Shown piece after piece: positions 1 to 6,977 of a stretch of 11,323 bases of DNA. Position 1 is the stretch's first letter. Each line of letters starts with the position of its first letter. The DNA is from Rhodospirillaceae bacterium (GTDB taxonomy: Bacteria; Pseudomonadota; Alphaproteobacteria; Rhodospirillales; Magnetospirillaceae). The stretch is from the NCBI GenBank assembly GCA_013349735.1, contig DUZC01000049.1:1-11323 (forward strand), given 5' to 3'. Under the pieces are notes generated by a model. That model ran no database searches and was not told the DNA's origin. It was given only the letters and a program-made list of their open reading frames with translations. The position numbers and the translations under genes were made by a program.

Positions 1-329
1 GCTTGGACTTCCTGTTCGGCGACATCAAGACTGATGCTAAGGCTGAATTGCAGCGTAATCACCGAAGCGCCGGCTGAACTGGCCGAAGACATCTGGTTCA
101 GGCTCGGCATCTGTCCAAATTGGCGCTCCAGAGGCGCTGTGACCGACGAGGTCATGACATCGGGGCTCGCCCCCGGATAAAAGGTTTGCACCTGGATGGT
201 GGGGTAATCCACTTCGGGCAGGGCCGACAAGGGCAGAAAGCGAAAGGCCAACATTCCAACAAGAAGAATGGCCACCATGAGCAGCGAGGTGGCCACCGGC
301 CTTAGAATGAAAGGGCGCGACGGGTTCAT
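1..329 (-). CDS. mdtB: RND multidrug efflux permease, MdtB-like (N-terminal part, cut by window edge)
   Basis: This is the first 109 codons of an inner-membrane proton-driven RND pump, which exports drugs or other amphiphilic compounds with a periplasmic adaptor and an outer-membrane channel. The translation begins MNPSRPFILRPVATSLLMVA, followed by the first transmembrane helix (about residues 10-30). The RND hallmark stretches LSALPEVDYPTIQV and YPGASPDVMTSSVTAPLERQ come next, then a region rich in Ser and Gly (SSASSAGASVITLQF). These match the MdtB/MdtC branch from memory. The ATG lies directly after the TAG stop of the adaptor gene with no base between, so the two are surely co-transcribed and probably translationally coupled. 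Everything beyond the first periplasmic subdomain, including the proton-relay Asp/Lys residues, lies outside the window, so substrate and activity cannot be judged. The MdtB label instead of a generic AcrB-type one rests on the N-terminal motif and on the neighbour. Confidence 0.88.
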   Translation of the reverse strand, partial: MNPSRPFILRPVATSLLMVAILLVGMLAFRFLPLSALPEVDYPTIQVQTFYPGASPDVMTSSVTAPLERQFGQMPSLNQMSSASSAGASVITLQFSLSISLDVAEQEVQ

Positions 330-1565
330 CTAATTCTTGGGGCGGTGATGATGCTCGCCCTCACTCGGTGGCGGCGCGTTTTGGGCGGGTATGGTAACCG
401 CGGCGCCTTCGCGCAATTTATCGGCGCCGTCCACCACCAGGGAGTCGCCGGTGTCAATTCCCGATAGGACGGTAATGCGGTCGCCGGAACCGGGCCCAAG
501 TTTTATCGGTCGTACCGTCACGGTGTTGTCCGGTTTGACCAGATAAACAAAGGTTCCAGGGGCCCCACGCTGCACTGCGGCAATCGGGATAGTTTTGACA
601 TCCTTTAGGGTGTCGACCTTCAACTGGACCGTAACAAATTGGTTGGGAAACAATTGCCGTTCGCTATTGTCAAACAGGGCCCGCAATTTTACGGTCCCCG
701 TGCTGGTGTCGATCTGATTATCCACGGTCGCCAGTTTTCCGCTGCCAAGTTGGGTGACCGCGGCGCGATCAAAAGCGGTAACCGCAAGCGTGGCCCCGCT
801 GCTGATCCGTTTAAGCACCGGCGGCAAATTATCTTCGGCGAGAGTAAACAGCACCGAGATAGGGTGCAGTTGGGTGATTACCGCGATGTTATTGGTGTCG
901 CTGGGCTGGAGGTAATTGCCCTGATCAACCAGCCGCAGACCAATGCGTCCGGAAACCGGCGCTACAATATGGCAATAGGTCAGATTGAGCTTAGCCGTTT
1001 CAACCTGCGCCTTGTCAGTCGCAACGACGCCCTCATATTGCTTGACCAGGGCGGCTTGGCTGTCTAACTGCTGACGGGCAATAGAGTCTTCTTCGACAAG
1101 CCGTTGATAGCGATCCAGGTCGACGCGGGCTGCGTTCAAGAGCGCGCTGTCGCGTTGTAATTGGCCTTGATACTGTTCCAGTTGGGCCTGATAGGGGCGT
1201 GGATCGATTTGCGCCAGGAACTGACCAGCGGTAACGTCTTGCCCTTCTTGAAAAGCGATCTGGGTCAATTGTCCGGAGATCTGGGTTTTGACGGCCACCG
1301 TCGCCAAAGCGGTCACGGTTCCCAGGGCATCCAAAGTCACCGGCATCTCACCCGATTGCACGGTTGCGACGACCACTGGGGTCGGTCCGCCGCCGGAACG
1401 CCCACGCTCGGTCGGCGCATTGGCTGCCGGATGGTAAAAATTCCATCCCAGACCGGCTAAAAGCAGAATCACCACCCCAGACAGGATCGCTTTCCCGCGG
1501 GCACCGAAGACGCTTCGCGCCAAGGAGGTCAGACGGCTATTCTTACCGGTAGGGGCTAGGTTCAT
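330..1565 (-). CDS. mdtA: RND efflux periplasmic adaptor (membrane fusion protein), MdtA-like
   Basis: A 411-residue adaptor linking an inner-membrane RND pump to an outer-membrane channel. A short basic N-terminus precedes one hydrophobic segment (about 26-44), which is an uncleaved anchor or a signal peptide. A Gly/Pro linker follows. The lipoyl/barrel-sandwich half-motif is about 85-125 (GQLTQIAFQEGQDVTAGQFL, IDPRPYQAQL), an alpha-helical hairpin about 125-195 (DSIARQQLDSQAALVKQYEG), then the second lipoyl half with APVSGRIGLRLVDQGNY (202-218) and the beta-barrel TNNIAVITQLHPISVLFTLAE. The C-terminal tail is Pro/His-rich. Length and motif order agree with MdtA. The stop codon abuts the permease ATG. 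I see no strong Shine-Dalgarno before the ATG at 1565, so the start could be slightly different, but an N-terminal hydrophobic segment at the expected distance supports it. No dedicated regulator lies in the window. Substrate is unknown. Confidence 0.93.
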   Translation of the reverse strand: MNLAPTGKNSRLTSLARSVFGARGKAILSGVVILLLAGLGWNFYHPAANAPTERGRSGGGPTPVVVATVQSGEMPVTLDALGTVTALATVAVKTQISGQLTQIAFQEGQDVTAGQFLAQIDPRPYQAQLEQYQGQLQRDSALLNAARVDLDRYQRLVEEDSIARQQLDSQAALVKQYEGVVATDKAQVETAKLNLTYCHIVAPVSGRIGLRLVDQGNYLQPSDTNNIAVITQLHPISVLFTLAEDNLPPVLKRISSGATLAVTAFDRAAVTQLGSGKLATVDNQIDTSTGTVKLRALFDNSERQLFPNQFVTVQLKVDTLKDVKTIPIAAVQRGAPGTFVYLVKPDNTVTVRPIKLGPGSGDRITVLSGIDTGDSLVVDGADKLREGAAVTIPAQNAPPPSEGEHHHRPKN

Positions 1566-1758
1566 GTCAATGAAAGGTCCAAGGGAGGCAGCAAATCGTT
1601 CGCGGGCCGCAGATTAACAAACGAACATTTCCCATTGATAACAACATTTCCAGGGATTTGTTACGCGCCGTTACACGGCCGCCGATCATAGAGGAATTGC
1701 CTTTGCGCTGACAAGCTTGGCTGCGGTAAACAGGAGCCGATAGTCTGGGGATTTAGCG
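1566..1758. promoter_or_regulatory. Divergent intergenic region between efflux operon and amidotransferase gene
   Basis: This 193-bp spacer must hold the promoters of both the leftward efflux operon and the rightward amidotransferase gene. Two short direct repeats are visible: aacatttcc at 1624-1632 and again at 1643-1651 (19-bp period), and gttacgcgcc at 1660-1669 followed immediately by gttacacggcc at 1670-1680. Such repeats could be tandem binding sites for a regulator, or chance. I could not assign convincing -35/-10 boxes. GGGGA at 1747-1751 is a good ribosome binding site 7 bases before the ATG at 1759. Confidence 0.4.
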
Positions 1759-2454
1759 ATGCGGACCGCCATAGCCATACGCCATATTCATTTTGAAGAT
1801 CTTGGCCACCTGGAAGAGGTGCTGCGCGGGAGAGGCTTTCGTGTCGAATACCGCGAGGCCGGCCTGGATTCGCTGGCTAATTTGAGCCAAGCAGAGCTCC
1901 TGGTCGTTCTGGGGGGACCGATTGGTGTTTATGACGATGCCAGCTATCCCTTTCTTAAGGATGAAATTGCCGCAGTGGCACAAAGATTGGACGCGCGGCG
2001 TCCAACCTTGGGGATCTGCCTGGGGGCACAGATTATCGCTAAGGCCATGGGGAAAGCTGTTTACCCCTCAGGCGTCAAGGAACTTGGATGGGCGCCGGTC
2101 ACTCTGACCGACGCCGGTCGTGCTTCGGTTTTATCGCCCCTTGAAAATCTGGCGGTGCTGCATTGGCATGGCGATACGTTTGATCTTCCAGAAGGAGCGG
2201 AATTACTGGCTTCGACGCCGTTGGTCAAGAATCAGGCCTTCTCGATTGGAAACTTCGCTTTGGGGTTGCAGTTTCACCTTGAAGTTCAGGCCAGCCAGCT
2301 TGAACGCTGGTATATCGGCCATGCTGGCGAGATTGCCGCGACGGAAGCGGTCAGTGTAGAGGCATTGCGGAATCAGGCAGCGCTTTATGCCCAGCCCTTA
2401 GTCGCTCCAGCCCAATTGATTTTTGCTGACTGGCTTAAAGGGGCGAGGTTCTAG
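1759..2454 (+). CDS. Class I glutamine amidotransferase domain protein (GMP-synthase-type, stand-alone)
   Basis: A 231-residue stand-alone class I glutamine amidotransferase, expected to hydrolyse glutamine and deliver ammonia to an unknown acceptor or to act in catabolism of gamma-glutamyl compounds. The fold landmarks are LVVLGGPIGVYDD (48-60), where the oxyanion region is expected. The nucleophile elbow is GICLGAQIIAKAMG, with Cys87. The catalytic partners are in GLQFHLEVQ, with His173 and Glu175, so the full Cys-His-Glu triad is present. HWHGDTFDLPEGA (135-147) is also typical of the GuaA-like cytoplasmic group, sometimes annotated as glutamine amidotransferase or GMP synthase-like protein. 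It lacks the synthetase domain of GuaA, so it is not a GMP synthase. A good ribosome binding site (GGGGA) supports the start. The TAG stop falls inside the left arm of a palindrome (2451-2462), so the last codons may have been set by insertion of that element. The gene is monocistronic and converges on lutC. Physiological substrate is not predictable from context. Confidence 0.88.
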   Translation: MRTAIAIRHIHFEDLGHLEEVLRGRGFRVEYREAGLDSLANLSQAELLVVLGGPIGVYDDASYPFLKDEIAAVAQRLDARRPTLGICLGAQIIAKAMGKAVYPSGVKELGWAPVTLTDAGRASVLSPLENLAVLHWHGDTFDLPEGAELLASTPLVKNQAFSIGNFALGLQFHLEVQASQLERWYIGHAGEIAATEAVSVEALRNQAALYAQPLVAPAQLIFADWLKGARF

Positions 2455-2590
2455 AGTGCTTCAGTTTTAAACCGAAGCACTCTAGGTCCCCTGTGCGAAC
2501 GAAAAATCTCCGATTTTTCAATGCTCAAGCGCCGCTCGGGCTTAAGAGTTTTTCGGCTTTTTGATCCAGTCTAAATGCGAAAAACTCTAA
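2451..2590. repeat. Composite palindromic element between convergent genes (likely bidirectional terminator)
   Basis: Nearly all of this 140-bp stretch folds. Hairpin 1 has arms ctagagtgcttc (2451-2462) and gaagcactctag (2474-2485), continued inward after one mismatch. Hairpin 2 has gaaaaatc (2501-2508) and gatttttc (2512-2519) around a 3-base loop. An imperfect stem joins ctcaagc (2524-2530) and gcttaag (2540-2546). Hairpin 3 has agagtttttcg (2545-2555) and cgaaaaactct (2578-2588). The outer ends are imperfect inverted repeats of each other (TAGAGTGCTTC against TAGAGTTTTTC). The amidotransferase stop (2452-2454) and the lutC stop (2587-2589) both lie inside the ends. The layout suggests a non-autonomous palindromic repeat of the kind scattered through alphaproteobacterial intergenic DNA, now serving as a transcription barrier between converging genes. 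The family assignment is inference; the inverted repeats are directly visible. Confidence 0.7.
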
Positions 2591-3243
2591 TCCTCGTCGG
2601 TCAGCACAACCAGCAAACGTTTCGGGCCATGCACGCCATAGGCAAGGGTCTGTTCGATATCCGCCGTTTTTGAAGGACCGGAGATCAACAGTAGATTGGT
2701 GGGCATGTTGTTGACCCATGCTTGTTCCTGCATGACCTGTCGCCAGGTGTCCCGTATTTTTCCGACATTGAGCAGGGCGATATGAACCGGTGGGACCAGG
2801 GATAGTGTGCGCGGCTCATCAGCGCCGGTGAACAGGATCAGACTGCCGGTTTGGGCGATAGCGCCCCTGGTCGCGGTGATGCCCGCCCCTTCAAAGGCGA
2901 ACAGTTCGGCCTTCCATTGTTCCATCGCCCGATCATAGGGAATCAAGGGAACGCTGTTGTTCCATTGACTGGACAGCTTGGCGCCAAGGGTCGATTTTGG
3001 GCCATAGATCAAGCCCGGAAGTTTTTCCTGGCTCAGCCAATTCTGCACCGCAGTCGGCCAGTCCTGGCCTCGGGCATCAAGAAATTCTGTATGCACGGCT
3101 TCCATCTGTTGACGCAGGCGTTGCAGCTTTTCTTCTGCCGACCAGCCGCGCGACTCCAGGATTTGAAAGTCCTGCAGCGGGGGGGGCGCCTTGGTTTCCG
3201 TGGCGCGCAAACGGGACAGGATGGCGGCGCGGGCGTCAGTCAT
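2587..3243 (-). CDS. lutC: L-lactate utilization protein C (LutC/LldG, LUD domain)
   Basis: A 218-residue LUD-domain protein, third subunit of the LutABC (LldEFG) L-lactate dehydrogenase complex that oxidises lactate to pyruvate in the cytoplasm with electrons passed through iron-sulfur centres. The recognisable parts are the N-terminal helix ARAAILSRLR, the ITATRGAIAQTGSLILFTGA segment, and EPRTLSLVPPVHIALLNVGK, all characteristic of LutC, ending GVHGPKRLLVVLTDED. An upstream in-frame start would add 16 residues, but the ATG at 3243 has a good Shine-Dalgarno (AGAGG, 6 bases away) and gives the family-typical start MTDARAAI. It overlaps the end of lutB by 8 bases (ATGACTGA), which indicates translational coupling. 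Its own stop codon lies in the right end of the palindromic element 2451-2590, and the protein still has the usual family length. Confidence in the function is high from sequence and from the lutAB neighbours. Confidence 0.93.
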   Translation of the reverse strand: MTDARAAILSRLRATETKAPPPLQDFQILESRGWSAEEKLQRLRQQMEAVHTEFLDARGQDWPTAVQNWLSQEKLPGLIYGPKSTLGAKLSSQWNNSVPLIPYDRAMEQWKAELFAFEGAGITATRGAIAQTGSLILFTGADEPRTLSLVPPVHIALLNVGKIRDTWRQVMQEQAWVNNMPTNLLLISGPSKTADIEQTLAYGVHGPKRLLVVLTDED

Positions 3244-4675
3244 TGGGAACCTCTTGGCTACTGGCCATTTCATGAAGGGTGCGGGAAGCAAAACGTGGCT
3301 TGCTCCTTACCGACGTCCATTCCTTCAAGAGCGGTATCGTGGCTGGCATCAGTCCGCCAAAACGGCTCAGCATCAATCCAGTCAACCGGTAAATCCAGGG
3401 AACCCGATAAGCGAGTGCCCATCCCCACCATACCCAACTTTCTACGCGGCTCCGATGCTGGCCGGCCCCTTTAGGAGGGATCGCCGACTTGAGCGCCTTA
3501 GCGCCGTTACCTACGGCCTCCCGGCGCAATCGGACCAGCAGGGCCGCGATCGGAATTTCCACGGGGCACACTTCCACGCAGGCATTGCACAAGCTTGACC
3601 CGTGCGGCAGATCACCGGCGACGTCCAGGCCAAGAATCTGTGGGGTGAGGATTTTGCCGATCGGGCCGGGATAGACCCCTGGATAAGCATGTCCCCCAAC
3701 GCGGGTATAAACCGGGCAATGATTCATGCAGGCGCCGCAGCGAATGCACCGCAAGGTATTTCGCAGTTCGGGGTCCGAATAAACTCTTGAGCGGCCGTTA
3801 TCGAGCAAGACCAGATGGATTTCTTCGGGGCCGTCTTTTTCGTCGGCCTTCCGAGGGCTGCTGATCATATTGACATAGGTGGTGATGGGCTGGCCCGTTG
3901 CCGAGCGTGTAAGCAGTTGCAGGATCGGCGGGACTTCTTCCAGCCGTTCTACAACCTTTTCAATTCCCATCACGGCAATATGCAGCTTGGGAACGGTAGT
4001 GCACATACGGCCATTGCCTTCGTTTTCTACCAAGACCAGAGTGCCGGTTTCCGCCACCGCCACATTGACCCCTGAAACGCCGGCATCGGCATTGGCAAAT
4101 TTTTTCCGCAACACCTGCCGGGCCATTCCCGTCAAATGATCAACATCCTCGGTATAGGCGGCGTCCTTGATTTTTTGGGAAAACAGACGGGCAATCTGCT
4201 CTTTGTTTTTGTGAATGGCAGGCATGATGATGTGCGACGGCGTTTCATGATCCAATTGGATGATGTATTCGCCTAAATCGGCTTCGATAATCTCAATACC
4301 CACTTCCTCTAAGGCATGGTTCAAATGCATTTCCTCGGAAACCATTGACTTGCCTTTGACGACATGTTTGGCGTCATGCTGGGCCAGAATTTCTTTGAAA
4401 ATGGCATTGCCCTGATCCACGGTCTCAGCCCAATGGACATGAATACCGTTGGCGGTCAGCCGTTCCTCTAATTTTTCCAAAAGATGCGGAAGATTAAGCA
4501 AGGAACGGGCTCGCACAGCGGCGCCGAGACTCCTGAGCCTGGTCCATTCATCACGATCCGGAAACATGGCAGCCCGTTTGGCCATGAGCCCATCCATGGC
4601 ACGGCGAAAATTAGAGCGCAGCTGGGGGTCGCCCAGAGCCGTCCGTGCGGAGTCTTGGAAATCAGCTGTGTCCAT
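3236..4675 (-). CDS. lutB: L-lactate utilization iron-sulfur protein B (LutB/LldF)
   Basis: A 479-residue LUD plus ferredoxin-type protein, the central electron-transfer subunit of the LutABC lactate oxidation complex. The LUD domain spans about 60-295 and contains KHVVKGKSMVSEEMHLNHAL (103-122), EADLGEYIIQLDHETPSHII (131-150) and AVAETGTLVLVENEGNGRMC. Two iron-sulfur motifs follow: CIRCGACMNHCP (Cys310, 313, 316, 320) and CNACVEVCP (Cys363, 366, 370). The C-terminus (about 400-479) is the lactate-utilization-specific extension with aromatic residues VESWVWWGWALAYR. The reading frame is open much further upstream (to 5020), but that extension overlaps lutA and is unlike the family. The ATG at 4675 has a Shine-Dalgarno (GGGAG about 8 bases away) and gives MDTADFQDSA with the normal total length. 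It overlaps lutA by 14 bases and lutC by 8, so all three are one operon. Confidence 0.95.
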   Translation of the reverse strand: MDTADFQDSARTALGDPQLRSNFRRAMDGLMAKRAAMFPDRDEWTRLRSLGAAVRARSLLNLPHLLEKLEERLTANGIHVHWAETVDQGNAIFKEILAQHDAKHVVKGKSMVSEEMHLNHALEEVGIEIIEADLGEYIIQLDHETPSHIIMPAIHKNKEQIARLFSQKIKDAAYTEDVDHLTGMARQVLRKKFANADAGVSGVNVAVAETGTLVLVENEGNGRMCTTVPKLHIAVMGIEKVVERLEEVPPILQLLTRSATGQPITTYVNMISSPRKADEKDGPEEIHLVLLDNGRSRVYSDPELRNTLRCIRCGACMNHCPVYTRVGGHAYPGVYPGPIGKILTPQILGLDVAGDLPHGSSLCNACVEVCPVEIPIAALLVRLRREAVGNGAKALKSAIPPKGAGQHRSRVESWVWWGWALAYRVPWIYRLTGLMLSRFGGLMPATIPLLKEWTSVRSKPRFASRTLHEMASSQEVPND

Positions 4676-5423
4676 GGGTGCGCTCCCAAAGGAATTCCGC
4701 GATATGCTTGGGGCGGGCAGCCTGCTGGGCCTTTTCCAGGGCGCCTCCAATATTGAGCAGACAGCCACAATCGCCCGAAATGACAGTGTCCGCCTTGGTG
4801 CTGGCCACAGCATCAATTTTGTCCGTAACCATTGCGGCCGATATCTCCGGCTGACGCACAGCGAAGGTGCCACCGAACCCACAACATTCGCGTTCGCGCG
4901 GCAATTCGACATATTCGACATTGGCAAGCTGCCGCAGAAGGCTCTTGGGCTGGTCAAGAACCCCCATTTCCCGTTGTGAATGACAGGATGGGTGCCAGGT
5001 GACTTTGGTCGGCGTCCCAAGATCTTTGAGCTTGATGTCCAATATATCGACCAGAAACTGGGTCAGCTCATAGACCCGCCCAGAGAAGTCTTCCGCTTTA
5101 GCCTGCTGTGGCGTGCCACGAAATAACGAAGGATAATGCTTTTTCATCATCCCTGCGCAGGATCCGGAAGGCAGGATTACCGGGTAGTCCTTAGGAAACA
5201 GCTTAACCTGTGCCCAGGCAACGGAACGCGCCTCATCCATATATCCAGAATTAAATGCTGGTTGACCACAGCAGCTCTGTCCTTGGGGAAAGATAACCTT
5301 CAGACCCTGTTCTTTTAAAAGGTTAATTCCAGCCATGCCGGCGCCCGGGAAGAACAGATCAACAACACAGGTGCCAAAAAAATAGACTGTATGTGGGCGC
5401 ACTTTGCCCGCTGTGTTGTCCAT
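4662..5423 (-). CDS. lutA: L-lactate utilization protein A (LutA/LldE, CCG-domain)
   Basis: A 253-residue member of the cysteine-rich CCG-domain family (heterodisulfide-reductase/glycolate-oxidase GlcF type), first subunit of the LutABC complex. Two CCG modules are visible. The first has Cys19 (FFGTCVVDLFFPGAG), Cys51-Cys52 (GQSCCGQPAFNSGY) and Cys89 (PSGSCAGMMKKHYP). The second has Cys147 (WHPSCHSQREMG), Cys180-Cys181 (RECCGFGGTFAVR) and Cys219/221 (SGDCGCLLNIGG). These ligate an iron-sulfur cluster in related proteins. An alternative ATG at 5447 would add 8 residues but has no ribosome binding site; the ATG at 5423 has GAGG 5 bases upstream and is preferred. It is the first gene of the operon. 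The 19-bp palindrome at 5485-5503 lies about 60 bp upstream, between this gene and the end of the regulator gene, so lutABC probably has its own regulated promoter in addition to any read-through. Confidence 0.93.
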   Translation of the reverse strand: MDNTAGKVRPHTVYFFGTCVVDLFFPGAGMAGINLLKEQGLKVIFPQGQSCCGQPAFNSGYMDEARSVAWAQVKLFPKDYPVILPSGSCAGMMKKHYPSLFRGTPQQAKAEDFSGRVYELTQFLVDILDIKLKDLGTPTKVTWHPSCHSQREMGVLDQPKSLLRQLANVEYVELPRERECCGFGGTFAVRQPEISAAMVTDKIDAVASTKADTVISGDCGCLLNIGGALEKAQQAARPKHIAEFLWERTHGHS

Positions 5424-5484
5424 GGACGCCTCGCTTCGGAATGTCATTCATTTACCGATAAAACTGTTTTCCAAAAAAGTAAAC

Positions 5485-5503
5485 TGGTAAAAAGTTTTTA
5501 CCA
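5485..5503. promoter_or_regulatory. Putative operator for the double-FCD regulator, upstream of lutABC
   Basis: tggtaaaaagtttttacca is a perfect 19-bp palindrome: nine-base arms around a central G. It lies 17 bp past the regulator stop codon and 61 bp before the lutA ATG. It matches the palindrome at 6978-6996 upstream of the regulator itself, sharing TGGTAAA on one side and TTTACCA on the other with the same total length. A lone half site of the same kind (tttacc) occurs at 5451-5456. Weak promoter-like boxes on the minus strand (TTTACT at 5478-5483 and TATCGG at 5455-5460, 17 bp apart) lie immediately downstream, which would fit repression by occlusion. That is inference. Confidence 0.72.
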
Positions 5504-5519
5504 CAGGCCGGCGGTTGTG

Positions 5520-6914
5520 TCAGGGTTCTCGATCGGCCAGTTGTGCCAGGCTGTCTCGGCCCAAACGTCTGAGTGCGACATCAAGGCGCTGTTCGGCGAG
5601 CCGGCTTTCTTGTAGCGCTTCCCGGGTGTACAGAATGTGCTTTTCCGCCGCGACGCAGGCCGCTTCGGCATCGCCATTGACGATTCCATCATAGATAGCC
5701 TTATGCTGCCGCAACAAAAGATCTCTTACACCATGGCGCCGGTAAAGCTGGTTGCGATCATAAAAAATGTCGCCACGCAGCATCGAGAAGACACTGCGCA
5801 TGACATGTTCCATGATCACATTATGGGTGGCGGTGTAAGTTGCCAGATGGAACTCAGCATCGGCATGGGCCTCATCGCCTGGGTCGTCCTTCTGATGCGA
5901 AGTCACCAAAGCGTCAAAAGCCTGCTTAAGGATCTGGCGATCCTGCGCTGTGTTCCGGGTCGCAGCCATGCGAGCGCCCATGCCAGCGACAATCAGCCGA
6001 AACTCCAGGTAATCAAATGTGGTTTCAGGATGTGATTTTAAAAGAGAGGCCAAGGGGATCGTTAACGGATCTGGCAGTCTATCAGATGACACGCTGCTGT
6101 TCAGAGATGGGGGCTGGTCATGCTTGCTATCGCCGGCGGATATGGCCTGGCCGGGCGCGATACGATACAGGGATCTCTCGAGCCGGCTGTCAGCCTTTTC
6201 AATCTCTTGCAAGGCGGAGCGGGTGAAATTTATATGGGCTTCGGCGGCGGCCCTGGCGGCTTCTGGGTCGCTTCGCATTATGGCGTCATGGACGGCTCGA
6301 TGCTGTTCTAGCAGCAGGGGCCGTACGCCCTTTCGCGTGTAAAGCCGTTCCCGGTTGTAAAAAACATCCTCGCGCAGCATGTCCGACAGGCTGCCCATAA
6401 CATGCAGCATCATGACATTATGGGTGGCCTCGTAGATTGATAAATGAAAATAAGCGTCGGTGTTGGCTTCTTCGAGCGCATAATCTTTTCCGTGAGCCGC
6501 TTCCATGGCAGAAAAGCGCTTATGGATCAGTTCGCGGTCAATATCGCTGGATCGCAAGGCGGCAAAATAGGCGGCGGCACCTTCTAGAAACCCCCGAAAC
6601 TCCAGATAATCACTGGTTAGTTCCGGCCGACTTTCCAGCAAGGAAACGAGAGGTTGGCTAAAACTGTTGCCGAGGACCGGTGCCACATAGGTGCCGCCGC
6701 GACGGGTGTCCAACAGGCCGCGCCGTTCCAGGAGGTCAAGGGCTTCCCGTAAAGACGGGCGCGATACATCCAGTCTTTGCGCAAGGTCGCGTTCCGCCAG
6801 CAAGCGGTCACCTGAACGCAAGGATCCCTCAAGGATCAGGGTCTCAAGATGTTTGGCAATTGCTTCAGCCAGCTTGGCTGGTCTGATGCGGCCTTTTGCC
6901 GCGAGTTCTTCCAT
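5520..6914 (-). CDS. GntR/FadR-family transcriptional regulator with duplicated FCD domain (likely lut regulator)
   Basis: A 464-residue regulator, about twice the usual ~230-250 for this family. Residues about 12-80 form the GntR winged helix (LRSGDRLLAERDLAQRLDV, SRPSLREALDLLERRGLLDT, RRGGTYVAPV). An FCD ligand-binding domain follows at about 87-250, and after a polar linker (about 252-282) a second FCD at about 286-449. The two copies align without gaps at an offset of exactly 199 residues. The metal-site residues are conserved in both: Asp153, His157, His205, His227 and Asp352, His356, His404, His426. There is no second DNA-binding domain. DNA similarity between the halves is still visible at a 597-bp period, so this is an internal tandem duplication. 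The gene sits immediately upstream of lutABC on the same strand, and matching 19-bp palindromes precede both, so it is probably a lactate-responsive (LldR/LutR-like), autoregulated regulator. The ATG at 6914 has only a weak Shine-Dalgarno but places the helix-turn-helix normally. Ligand identity is inferred from context. Confidence 0.9.
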   Translation of the reverse strand: MEELAAKGRIRPAKLAEAIAKHLETLILEGSLRSGDRLLAERDLAQRLDVSRPSLREALDLLERRGLLDTRRGGTYVAPVLGNSFSQPLVSLLESRPELTSDYLEFRGFLEGAAAYFAALRSSDIDRELIHKRFSAMEAAHGKDYALEEANTDAYFHLSIYEATHNVMMLHVMGSLSDMLREDVFYNRERLYTRKGVRPLLLEQHRAVHDAIMRSDPEAARAAAEAHINFTRSALQEIEKADSRLERSLYRIAPGQAISAGDSKHDQPPSLNSSVSSDRLPDPLTIPLASLLKSHPETTFDYLEFRLIVAGMGARMAATRNTAQDRQILKQAFDALVTSHQKDDPGDEAHADAEFHLATYTATHNVIMEHVMRSVFSMLRGDIFYDRNQLYRRHGVRDLLLRQHKAIYDGIVNGDAEAACVAAEKHILYTREALQESRLAEQRLDVALRRLGRDSLAQLADREP

Positions 6915-6977
6915 TGATCATTCGTCCCAGGGTTGCCAACACAAGACCGGTTTAACAAATTACCAACAGATTGACAG

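Noticed and set aside
2851..3598. Long plus-strand open frames opposite lutC and lutB
   Set aside because: They are antisense to clearly recognised genes, have Pro/Arg/Ser-rich meaningless translations, and lack ribosome binding sites.
4449..4979. 176-codon plus-strand frame opposite lutA/lutB
   Set aside because: It mirrors conserved iron-sulfur protein coding sequence and has no recognisable motif.
4676..5020. 115-codon N-terminal extension of the lutB reading frame
   Set aside because: It overlaps lutA in another frame, has no similarity to LutB, and the ATG at 4675 has a good ribosome binding site and gives the family-typical length.
6949..6964. Second operator copy (ggt-N10-acc) near the regulator start
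   Set aside because: The spacing differs by 3 from the two clean palindromes and the inner arms do not match; it is kept only as a remark in the operator entry.
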